Shown here: piece after piece, positions 12,906-23,300 of the stretch | How the letters are laid out: every line of letters starts with the position of its first letter | Position numbering within the stretch: the stretch's first letter is position 1 | Assembly (NCBI GenBank): GCA_949752745.1 | Contig: OX457032.1 | Coordinates: 11,109,543-11,173,542, forward strand | Length of the DNA: 64,000 nucleotides | Source of the DNA: Protula sp. h YS-2021 | Lineage: Eukaryota; Annelida; Polychaeta; Sabellida; Serpulidae | Reading direction: 5' to 3' | Translations under genes and position numbers: made by a program | The notes under the pieces: generated by a model | Databases searched by the model: none | The model's input: the letters and a program-made list of their open reading frames with translations, nothing else | Told to the model about the DNA's origin: nothing

Positions 12906-13125
12906 TACTTCTTCTTATTCTGTTTCTTTTTCTTCTTCTTCTTTTTCTTCTTTCCCTTCTTCTTCTTATGCTTCTTCTTATTCGCGTCCTCCTTCTTCTC
13001 GTCCTCCTCCTTCTTCTTTTTCTTCTTCCTCTTCCTCTACTTTTTCTTATACTTCTTCCTTTTCTAATCCTCCTCCTTATCTCCTCATCCTCCTTCTTCT
13101 TACTTTTCGCGCACTTCAGTTTTGA
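12388..13125. repeat. (TTC)n polypyrimidine tract, about 740 bp
   Basis: Almost pure pyrimidine on the plus strand, made of TTC/TCC/TTTTC words. The long Leu/Ser frame on one strand and the Lys/Glu frame on the other are simple-sequence artefacts. Mirror-repeat polypurine DNA of this kind can form triplex (H-DNA). Confidence 0.95.
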
Positions 13126-14241
13126 ATGACTAGCCTTAGGAGTGATAGTCGCATTCTGCTTTATCCATTTTTTAAGGATGACCTAATTATGCTCTTACAC
13201 ATAGAGTTTGAAATTATGTCATTACATATAAGAAGCTGCTTTCCAAATCATCTAGTCGTGACGATTTTGTCACTCATCAGCCACGATTTAAAATAATACG
13301 ATGATTTTAATTCACAGCTTTAGATATTTTAAATGATTAATAAATTGCTCTAAACTGTTTGCAATTATCTAAATAAAATACGTGCCTACGTTTGATTTGA
13401 TGATCTGTACCTTTCACTCACGTACAGGCACAGTTTGTCTAAAAGTCAAAGCTTATGCGTCAATAGACACCGTCTGTTGTTGCATATACTATGTCCAGTC
13501 AGTGACAACCAATCACCACTCGTATTCTTAATTAGTTATGTGCAATATTCATATTTCTGAAAATATAAATATAAATGTTGGATACAGTTATTGGTACTTG
13601 ATATAAGCAAAGCTATTACAACTTTTCAAAACATTGATAATATCATCTTGTGATAATAACAAAATGAAGAACAAAAACAAAAACAAAACAAAAAAACTCA
13701 TAAGATACAGATAAAAGAAAGGCGATTATAAAAATAAATGATGCTCGAGCATTGCAGTGTTTGAAGTGTAATCTTTGCGAGAAAAAATACAGACCATTGC
13801 AAAGATAATCCTATGCTGAAGTGAAAAAAAGTAAAGGGGCTGCCCGGAGACGACAAAATAGAGCGTGTCCCGGCACAAAATCCAAACATCTTCTGCTATC
13901 CATAGCATGGGTGGAGTTCTAGCATTGCATTCCATATTAAAATAAAACCTGTCTGAGTGTCAACAGCCTCCAAAGTTACCAATAGAAATCGCGTGACCTG
14001 TGAATACGTCTTCATGCTTCAAAGTATTATTGCTGCAGATTTATACATAAAATACAGTAAAAACGATTAAGTGAGGATTCTTTTGATCTTTGGCTTTTAG
14101 AGAAGATGACTTTTGTTTGCTTTACTCAAACTACCAATGCCCTGCAAAAGCAAACATAAATCAAATATTATTTATCAATGTGTTGGGATTATTAAAATGT
14201 ATGATAACAATTTCTTAGACTACTTAATTGATTCCTGAAAT
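13126..14241. other. AT-rich sequence upstream of the proton-channel gene
   Basis: No exon is recognised. This interval must hold the promoter and any 5' untranslated exon of the downstream gene if transcription starts nearby, but I see no clear TATA or initiator. Confidence 0.4.
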
Positions 14242-14387
14242 ATGCTGGCGGGCAGGTTAGAGCATTATTCAGCGCGCCACGATTGGCTGAAGGATTCCCA
14301 CTTTCTGAAGGAGCTGGAGGGAGACAGCGTGGATACAGAAATCCTTGACGAAGAACTCAACTCGATACAGGAGCAGCAGCCCAAGTC
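14242..14387 (+). CDS. HVCN1: HVCN1-like exon 1, cytoplasmic N-terminus
   Basis: Start chosen at ATG 14242 because an in-frame TGA lies two codons upstream and there is an A at -3. The exon encodes an acidic 48-residue segment (LKELEGDSVDTEILDEEL) and ends at GTC|GTGAGT in phase 2. Alternative acceptors inside it (after 14256 or 14272) would mean this is an internal exon, with the start lying further upstream. Confidence 0.65.
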
Positions 14388-17300
14388 GTGAGTAAAACAA
14401 TTACAATCCGGACACGTTATGAATGAACGTTAATGGTGCAACGGGCAAAGCAATCGCTGCGAGTTCACCCCTACCCCCACCGCGCAACCCACCCCAGCTT
14501 CACACCCTCAGAAATGACGAGAAATTTTGAGATCTCGATAAGTGAATGCTGTGATTCAACAATGTAAGGCTTGCGGCGGGTTCACTCTCCCCTCACATCC
14601 GAATAGAGAAAAAAGGCGAAATTTCGAGATATCGTTGCAAAAATTGAAATAAAATAAAATAAAAAGTAAAATAAAATGAAATAAAAACAAGTGACACTCT
14701 CCATCCCCTTAAAACCGAATTCACCCAAACTACTGAATCCTGCCTCTGCTCACGTCCCCCCCCTGAACTTATGTTCAGTTTCAAATTGCTATCTTACGAA
14801 AGATTTTTGTGATCTAAAGTATACTATTTAATTTCTTGAATAAATATCTACATCCAAAGTGCCACAAAAGTCACAGCAAGCTGACTGAATGTGCTCTGAT
14901 GGAGCAAGCCAGAGATCGTCTCCACTTTCTCCAGAAATCCGCTAACAGACTAACACGGATCTATGGGAAATAAGACCTTTTTTAGCCAATTCGACACTCA
15001 GTGTTGTTCGAAAGTATCTTTCTACTAACAAAAATCACCTATTTCTCCACATATTCCTTACGATGAGATGGCTGGTAATAAAGTACAGACACGCTTTTTT
15101 TCTTGCTTTTTTTATTATTCTTTCTTTATTTTCTTTTGACGAGGGTGTTCTGCAATTTTCTGAGGGATCTGTGTAATGCTAAGATTAGCAACGATTAAGG
15201 AACCCGATTTTTTCACTCATGCGAAAATCTATCCCTATATATTGGCTCAAATATCCAATCTTGTCATGTGACCATTATGTGTAATGTGTTACTGGAATTT
15301 ACGTTTGTCTATCATCTGTTAAATTACTTGTTATTCAAACGTTTTGCCGGAAATAACGTATGGAAGTCTGCGGATAGTTTGGCGTTTGTAACAAATCACA
15401 GAAAAAAATAATAGGAATGTTATACTGCCCAGTGGAAGATTTGTATTAGCGGAAAAATATGTACAGAGGTTCAAGATGTTTTATTGCAGATGCCGCGGAA
15501 AGACACTGCAGATTTTGGAGAGCAATCCCGTTCAGATCCTACTCTGTGTGCTCGTACTGATTGATGCTGGCGTCGTGATCGCAGAGATACTCATGGATCT
15601 CCACGCCATCAGAAGTAAGCAGCACGCCGCCCCGCCCCCCCCGCCACCACCCCTCCATCCATCATTTCCGTCAGTGTCGGAAAACAGGGAGTCAGGCGGT
15701 GTTTAGGAAAGGGTTGTTTCTTCTGGAATATAAAAGGAGTTTGTAGCATCCTTTTTTTATTTGCTTTGGTAGTTCTGAAGTTCTGAGGGTCGGAAGTGGG
15801 GAGGGGTGAAGGGGGGGGGGGTAAAAATAAGATCAGAGTAATAAAAAACTCCCGCGCCACAGAGAGAGCCACTAAAATACAAAGGCTCTAACATGTAATT
15901 AATAGACTGAAGATGAATTATCAAAAGAGATACAAAAAAAAAAAAAAAGAATCACGGTCATATTTCTGAATTTATGTGATTTTCAAAATCCATTGATTTT
16001 AAATACATTGCATGACTGTTTTAGGCCAGTATATTGAATCTCAGGACATGCTCAAACAGGCTGTACATTACCTCAATCACTCATACAGTGACGTCATCGG
16101 TGGATACGGTCCAGACGACATGCGAGAAATCCTTCACGCCCTGGAACAGAGATACCCTATGCAATCCAGACCTCCCCAAGACAAAAACAAAAGACATGCA
16201 AAAACAGACAGCACATATCAACATCAAGCGAACAGGTTAAACGTATTGTTTGAGCAAACCGGAAGCAGTGACCAGAGTGGCTATGTATCAGACAGTGAAA
16301 CGATAGATTCAAATATCAACAGCAGAAACAGTGCTGAATGGAATAAACTGAGCGATAATACAGAAGTCCCAGAGCATATATTGCCTGGCGTTGCTGTTCA
16401 TGATATACTTTTTCGTGCTTCGCGGGATACTGGGGAAAACAAATCCTCGACAAGCCAAATTAAAGCAACGAAAGAACCAAAGTACACCTATGCAGAAAAA
16501 TTACTAAAAATAGCTCACATTCTTCATTATTGTAGCATTGCAATTTTAGGGATATTTGTTGTACAGTTTGTTATCAAAATGCTTTGCATGGGCTTGGCAT
16601 TCTTCAGAGATAAACTGGAGGTAGTTTTTCGTTCTATCGTGAATTCCGACAACATACGTTTCGCGTTAAGTTTGCTTATTTTGTCAAAGAAATTTAAAAA
16701 AAAAAGACACGTTACTGTTTCAAGAATTGAAAGAGATAAAACTCAACGACTGCAAAAACACAGCACGGGAAATAAGAAAACGTAATATCAGGGACTTTTT
16801 TCTGAAAAAAGGTCATTTGAAGGTCATAGGAGTTTTATAAAAAAAACTTTATCTAGGACCAGAGCTTACTATTTATTTTACATTTTTTATAATTTAAAAA
16901 AGAATAGAAAAATATGCTATATTATTACATTTGGAAGTGAATCCTATTTCAAAGCATTTAAAAAAAATATTGTCTTGAAGTAGCGTCTTGTTTATATTTT
17001 GTGTCGTAGATGTTTGACGCTGTGATAATATCAGCCTCGTTCTGCTTGGATGTCATCTTCTTGGACGGGTCGTTCGATGGTGCAACGGGGGATGAAACGG
17101 CCGCTCTACTTATTGTCTTCCTACTTTGGCGATTACTCCGCGTTGTGAACGGTGAGTATCAATTGATGAAATAGTCCGTCAACACTGAAGTTATGTTTAT
17201 AGCAAGAAACAAAGTTCATGAATTAAACAAATAGACTGCTGTTTCTATTAAATTATTGGGTCAAAATTAATTTCAGTTCTGATCATAGTTCAAACAAATC

Positions 17301-20300
17301 ATTGATCTGATTTCGAAAGTTTTTTTAAAACCAATATCGACAGCTAATTTGATTTAAAAAATGTCTGGACGTCAGATCATACGCGATCCGTGGGGATGGG
17401 GGGGGGGGGGGGGTGGAAGGATAGGTTACAAAAGAATAGCAGTTTTTGTCTGCGTGCTTTATGGCTACACCCCAAAACTGTTTTAGGGATGATGGTGACG
17501 TCAAAGAAAAGGCAAGAGTTTAGGATTAAACTGCAGAAGCGAGCAAGAAGAAAAGCAGAAAAACGTGCCGAGATTTTAGATGACGATAAACAGTTTAACC
17601 AGGTGAGGATACCATCAAACTGACGCAAACACGACATATTATTCGCTTTTATCGAGTTACTGTATACTCAGTTTAATTAATATATGCATGTCACATAAGA
17701 CATACCAAAAGAAATTTGGTGATGAGCAGTCAATTCAAGAGGTGTTTGACCGAGAACGAACTGCGCATAAAAATTGCCAGAAAAAATATGTTTCTATAAG
17801 AGCAAAATTCAGTATGAAGTAAGTCTGTTCCAACCATGGCAAGTGTCTTTAAATTCGGCGTTTGAAAGCTGTGAACTCCTGCTTGGGGTGTTGTTGAATA
17901 GATCTTACAGTAGACTATTACCCACAAAATTACTTGAAAAGTAGGTCACAATAGATGATTGTTTGACAAAAAAAAAAAAAAACAATCGAATGTGACCTGT
18001 ATTTAGCAGCCATACAACGAGGCTGACAGGTAATCCGTCTTGGCTTTAGATTAGATTAGAGCTGTTAACTTGCTTCTTAACAAAATCTCCATGTAAATTC
18101 ATAGTAGCAATACCAGTGAAGTCCCATCTTCAATCAAATTCAGTCACTATCGCTAAAATTTCTTTAAATTTTCTAAAATTTTAGAACTTTTCCAGTCATA
18201 AAAATACGCGTACCCTTGAAGAAAAACCACCTTTTGTGAGGTTAATTAGTTCTAGTAATGACGTCACCAAAATTAGATAGCTTTCGTAGAGTGATGGGCA
18301 ATGATTGCCACAGAATATAGAAACGTGTGTGTCTCTTTCTATTAAGGCACAACATTGTCATTTAAAAAATGGAGGAGAACTTGGCACGCGAACTCTCTAT
18401 TTTATGTCATGTGGCCACTGATTCGTCTTAGAACTGGCCCAGGTTTGTCCAGTTTGTCTCAGCGTTGGGTAGCGTAATTTAAATCAAATTAAATCAATTT
18501 TTTAAATACAGTTTTGGACATGCAGTCATTGACCCCAATTCGGCCAATTCGTGACTTCATAGGAATGGATGATTATTAATTATAACTTGCAGTCTGTGAT
18601 ATATTTACGTTCTATGCCTTGTCGCGATGTCTCCAGTCTGTGGTCTTGATGCCTCCTGTCCGTGGACGTGATGTCTCCTGTCCGTGGTCATGTCTCCTGT
18701 CCGTGGTCATGATGTCTCCTGTCCTTGGTCGTGATGTCTCCTGTCCGTGGTCGTGATGTCTCCTGTCCGTGGGCGTGATGTCTCCTGTCCGTGGTCAGTA
18801 GGGGGAAAACAAGGATTCTGGGCCACCTGTGACGCCATAATAACGTCAGCAAGGTGGCCCAGAATCCCCATGGGAGTTTTGGGCCAGATAATTTATAGGG
18901 CTGAGCGCGGCCCAGTTATAATGACGTCATAATGACGTCATAACCCTAAGCGGCATAACCCAAAACCCTAGACCATAGAGTGCATTATGAATGTGTATTA
19001 TGAATGAGTGCGTGATGAATGTGTGTTATGAATGTGTCTTATGAATGAGTACGTGATGAATGTGTATTATGAAAGAGTACGTGATGAATGAGTGCGTTAT
19101 GAATATGCGTGTTATGGTGTTAAAGGGCATGTTTTCACAAACATTCTGGTTAGGTCCGGAAGAGCTCAGTCGGAAGATTGTAGGATTCGGAAGGTTGGTG
19201 GTTCGAGCTCACCTATGGGCGGCCTAACCCTAGATCATGGCATGTGAATATGTGACCAAATCACCTGACTAAGTCACGTGGCCCCCCGGAAAAAATAACA
19301 TGGACCCCCGGAAAAAATATAATGAAACCCCCTTCCCGGAAAAAATATCATAGAGTCCTCCCCTCCAGGTGACAGATTATTTTTACCTGTCAATCATCAT
19401 GACGTCAGACCCCCCCATCCAGAGCAGCAAAAATTCAGCCAAATCAGCAAAAAGTGGTATAAAAGCGCTGTTTCGTGTTGGGGGAAACGGCAAGGACATC
19501 ATCAGAACTTCTTGAACACGTCGCTAAACACAAGAAATGTAGATAACTTTCGTTAAGTCCAACCGTTTGATTCAGTTTTTTATCTGGTTTTGACATGAAG
19601 TGGTCACAGGCTATTTGCATATGTGCCTGTAAGCATAATTTTTCATCTCAAAATTTTTAACTTAAAAAAACCAAAAAAGGAGATAACTTTGGTTATGTGT
19701 AACGGATTTCAATCAAAATTTTACTGTTTGGTCTAGTTTTATATCTAGGTTTTACATAAAGTTGTCATAGACTTAAATCGGTTAAACATGACCAAAGTTA
19801 TCTACCTTTTTTAAAGTGACTAAAAAATTATCAAACAGAAAAATTTTGATTGAAATCCGTTAAACATAACAAAAGTCATCTACTTTTTTTTAAGTTAAAA
19901 TTTTGAAATGAAAAATTATGCTTACAGGCACATATACAAATAGCCTGTGACCACTTTATGTCAAAACTAGGTAGAGAACTGAATCAAACGGTAAAATATT
20001 CATTCAAATCGGTTGAACATAACGAAAGTTATCTACAATTCGTGTGTTTAGCGACGTGTTCAAGAAGTTCTGATGATGTCCTTGCCGTTTCCCCCAACAT
20101 GAAACAGCACTTTTATACCACTTTTTTGCTGATTTGGATGAATTTTTGCTGCCCTGGGAAGGGGTCTGACGTCATGATGATTGACAGGTAGAAATAATCT
20201 GTCACCTGTGGAGGGGGGTCTATGACATATTTCCCGGGGGGTCCATGATATTTTTTTCCGTCGTCATCACGTCATTATGACGTCATTATAACGAGAACGT

Positions 20301-23300
20301 GCTCGCCCTATAAATCATCTGGCCCAAAACCCTCATGGGGATACTGGGCCAGCTTTCTGGCGTCATTATGACGTCACAGGTGGCCCAGAATCCTTGTCTA
20401 CCCTACTGTGGTCATGGTGTCTCCTGTCCGTGGGCGTGATGTCTCTTGTCCATGGTCGTCATGTCTGCTGTCCGTGGTCGTGATGTCTCCTGTCCGTGGG
20501 CATAATGTCCCCTGTCCGTATTAGTGATGTCTCCTGTCCATGGTCGTGATGTCTCCTGTTCGTGGTCGTGATGTCTCCTGTCCGTGGGCATGATGTCTGC
20601 TGTCCGTGGTCGTGATGTCTCCTGTCCGGGATCGTGATGTCTCCTGTTCGTGGTCGTGATGTCTCCTGTTCGTGGTCGTGAAGTCTCCTGTTCGTGGTCG
20701 TGATGTCTGATGTCCGTGGGCATGATGTCTCCTGTCCGTGGGCATGATGTCTCCTGTCCGTGGGCATGGTGTCTGATCTCCGTGGTCATGATGTTTCCTG
20801 TCCGTGGTCGTGATGGCTCCTGTTCGTGGTCGTGATGTGTCCTGTTCGTGGTCGCGATGTCTCCTGTCCGTGTTTGTGATGTCTCGTGTCCGTGGTCGTG
20901 ATGTTTCCTGTTCGTGGTCCTAATGTCTCCTGTTCGCGGTCGTGATGTCTCCTCTCCGTGGGCATGATGTCTCCTGTCCGTCGGCATGATGTCTCCAGTC
21001 CCTGCTGCTCGTGATGTCTGCGTGCCTTGGGCATGATGTCTCCTGTCGGTGGTCGTGATGTCTCCTGTACGTGGTCGTGATGTCTCCTGTACGTGGTCGT
21101 GGTGTCTCCTGTCCGTGGCCATGATGTCTGCTGTCCGTGGTCGTGATGTCTCCTGTCCGTCGTCGTGATTTGTCCTGTTCGTGGTCGTGATGTCTCCTGT
21201 TCGTTGTCGTGAAGTCTGCTGTTCGTGGTTGTGATGTGTCCTGTCGTTGGTCGTGATGTCTCCTGTCCGTGGTCGTGATGTCTCCTGTCGTTGGTCGGGA
21301 TGTCTCCTGTCCGTGGTCCTGGCATCTCCTGTCCGTGGTCGTGATGTGTCCTGTCGTTGGTCGTGATGTCTCCTGTCCGTGGTCGTGATGTCTCCTGTCG
21401 TTGGTCGGGATGTCTCCTGTCCGTGGCCGTGATGTCTCCTGTCGTTGGTCGTGATGTCTCATGTCCGTGGTCGTGATGTCTCCTGTTCATGGTCGTGATG
21501 TCGTGATGTCTCCTGTTCATGGTCGTGATGTCTCCTGTTCGTGGTCATGATGTCTCCTGTTCGTGGTCGTGATGTCTCCTGTCCGTTGTCGTGATGTCTC
21601 TTGTTCGCGGTCGTGATGTCTCCTGTTCGTGGTCGTGATGTCTTCTGTCCGTGAGCATGATGTCTCCTGTTCGTGGTCGTGATGTCTCCTGTCCGTGGTC
21701 GTGATGTCACCTGTCATTGGTCGTGATGTCTCCTGTCCGTGGTCGTGATGTCTCCTGTCCGTGTTTGTGATGTCTCCTGTCCGTAGTCGTGATGTCTCCT
21801 TCTCGTGGTCGTGATGTCTCCTGTTCGCCTTCGTGATGTCTCCTCTCCGTGGGCATGATGTCTACTGTCCGTCGGCATGATGTCTCCTGTCCGTGGTCGT
21901 GATTTCTCCTGTGCGTGAGCATGATGTCTCCTGTCCGTGGTGGTGATGTCTCCTGTTCGTGGTCGTGATGTCTCCTGTCCGTGGGCATGATGTCTGCTGT
22001 CCATGGTCGTGATGTCTCCTGTCCGTGGTCGTGATGTCTCCTGTTCGTGGTCGTGATGTCTCCTGTCCTTGCTCGTGATGTCTCCTGTTCGTGGTCGTGA
22101 TGTCTCCTGTCCGTGGGCATGATGTCTGCTGTCCATGGTCGTGATGTCTCCTGTCCGTGGTCGTGATGTCTCCTGTTGTGGTCGTGATGTCTCCTGTCGT
22201 TGGTCGTGATGTCTCCTGTCCGTGGTCGTGATGTCTCCTGTCGTTGGTCGGGATGTCTCCTGTCCGTGGTCCTGGCATCTCCTGTCCGTGGTCGTGATGT
22301 GTCCTGTCGTTGGTCGTGATGTCTCCTGTCCGTGGTCGTGATGTCTCCTGTCGTCTGTCGGGATGTCTCCTGTCCGTGGCCGTGATGTCTCCTGTCGTTG
22401 GTCGTGATGTCTCATGTCCGTGGTCGTGATGTCTCCTGTTCATGGTCGTGATGTCGTGATGTCTCCTGTTCATGGTCGTGATGTCTCCTGTTCGTGGTCA
22501 TGATGTCTCCTGTTCGTGGTCGTGATGTCTCCTGTCCGTTGTCGTGATGTCTCTTGTTCGCGGTCGTGATGTCTCCTGTTCGTGGTCGTGATGTCTTCTG
22601 TCCGTGAGCATGATGTCTCCTGTTCGTGGTCGTGATGTCTCCTGTCCGTGGTCGTGATGTCACCTGTCATTGGTCGTGATGTCTCCTGTCCGTGGTCGTG
22701 ATGTCTCCTGTCCGTGTTTGTGATGTCTCCTGTCCGTAGTCGTGATGTCTCCTTCTCGTGGTCGTGATGTCTCCTGTTCGCCTTCGTGATGTCTCCTCTC
22801 CGTGGGCATGATGTCTACTGTCCGTCGGCATGATGTCTCCTGTCCGTGGTCGTGATTTCTCCTGTGCGTGAGCATGATGTCTCCTGTCCGTGGTGGTGAT
22901 GTCTCCTGTTCGTGGTCGTGATGTCTCCTGTCCGTGGGCATGATGTCTGCTGTCCATGGTCGTGATGTCTCCTGTCCGTGGTCGTGATGTCTCCTGTTCG
23001 TGGTCGTGATGTCTCCTGTCCTTGCTCGTGATGTCTCCTGTTCGTGGTCGTGATGTCTCCTGTCCGTGGGCATGATGTCTGCTGTCCATGGTCGTGATGT
23101 CTCCTGTCCGTGGTCGTGATGTCTCCTGTTGTGGTCGTGATGTCTCCTGTCGTTGGTCGTGATGTCTCCTGTTCGTGGTCGTGATGTCTCCTGTTCGTGG
23201 TCGTGATATCTCATGTCCGTGGGCATGATGTCTCCTTTCCCTGGTCATGATGTCTGCTGTCCGTGGTCAAGATGTCTCCTGTCCGTGGTCGTGATATCTC

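Larger units (their letters stand above)
18797..20407. mobile_element. 1.6-kb foldback element with 6-bp target duplication (element A)
   Basis: The element starts AGTAGGGGGAAAACAAGG and ends with its inverted counterpart CCTTGTCTACCCTACT. Both ends are flanked by GTGGTC (18791-18796 and 20408-20413), which fits a 6-bp target-site duplication inside the 22-bp array. The arms pair almost along their whole length: the block with GGCAAGGACATCATCAGAAC at about 19488 reappears inverted near 20080, and the axis lies near 19770. The left arm also has short tandem repeats (GAATGTGTATTATGAATGAG type at 18975-19115 and a 26-bp GACCCCCGGAAAAAAT unit at 19280-19365). There is no transposase and no convincing coding sequence. 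It shares its end with the element at 52935-58959. Confidence 0.8.

Noticed and set aside
12389..13129. 246-codon Leu-rich frame that looks like a membrane protein
   Set aside because: Pure TTC/CTT simple sequence.
19958..20191. 77-codon frame in the right arm of element A
   Set aside because: The mirror segment in the left arm is not open, and no domain is recognised; chance frame in an AT-rich palindrome.
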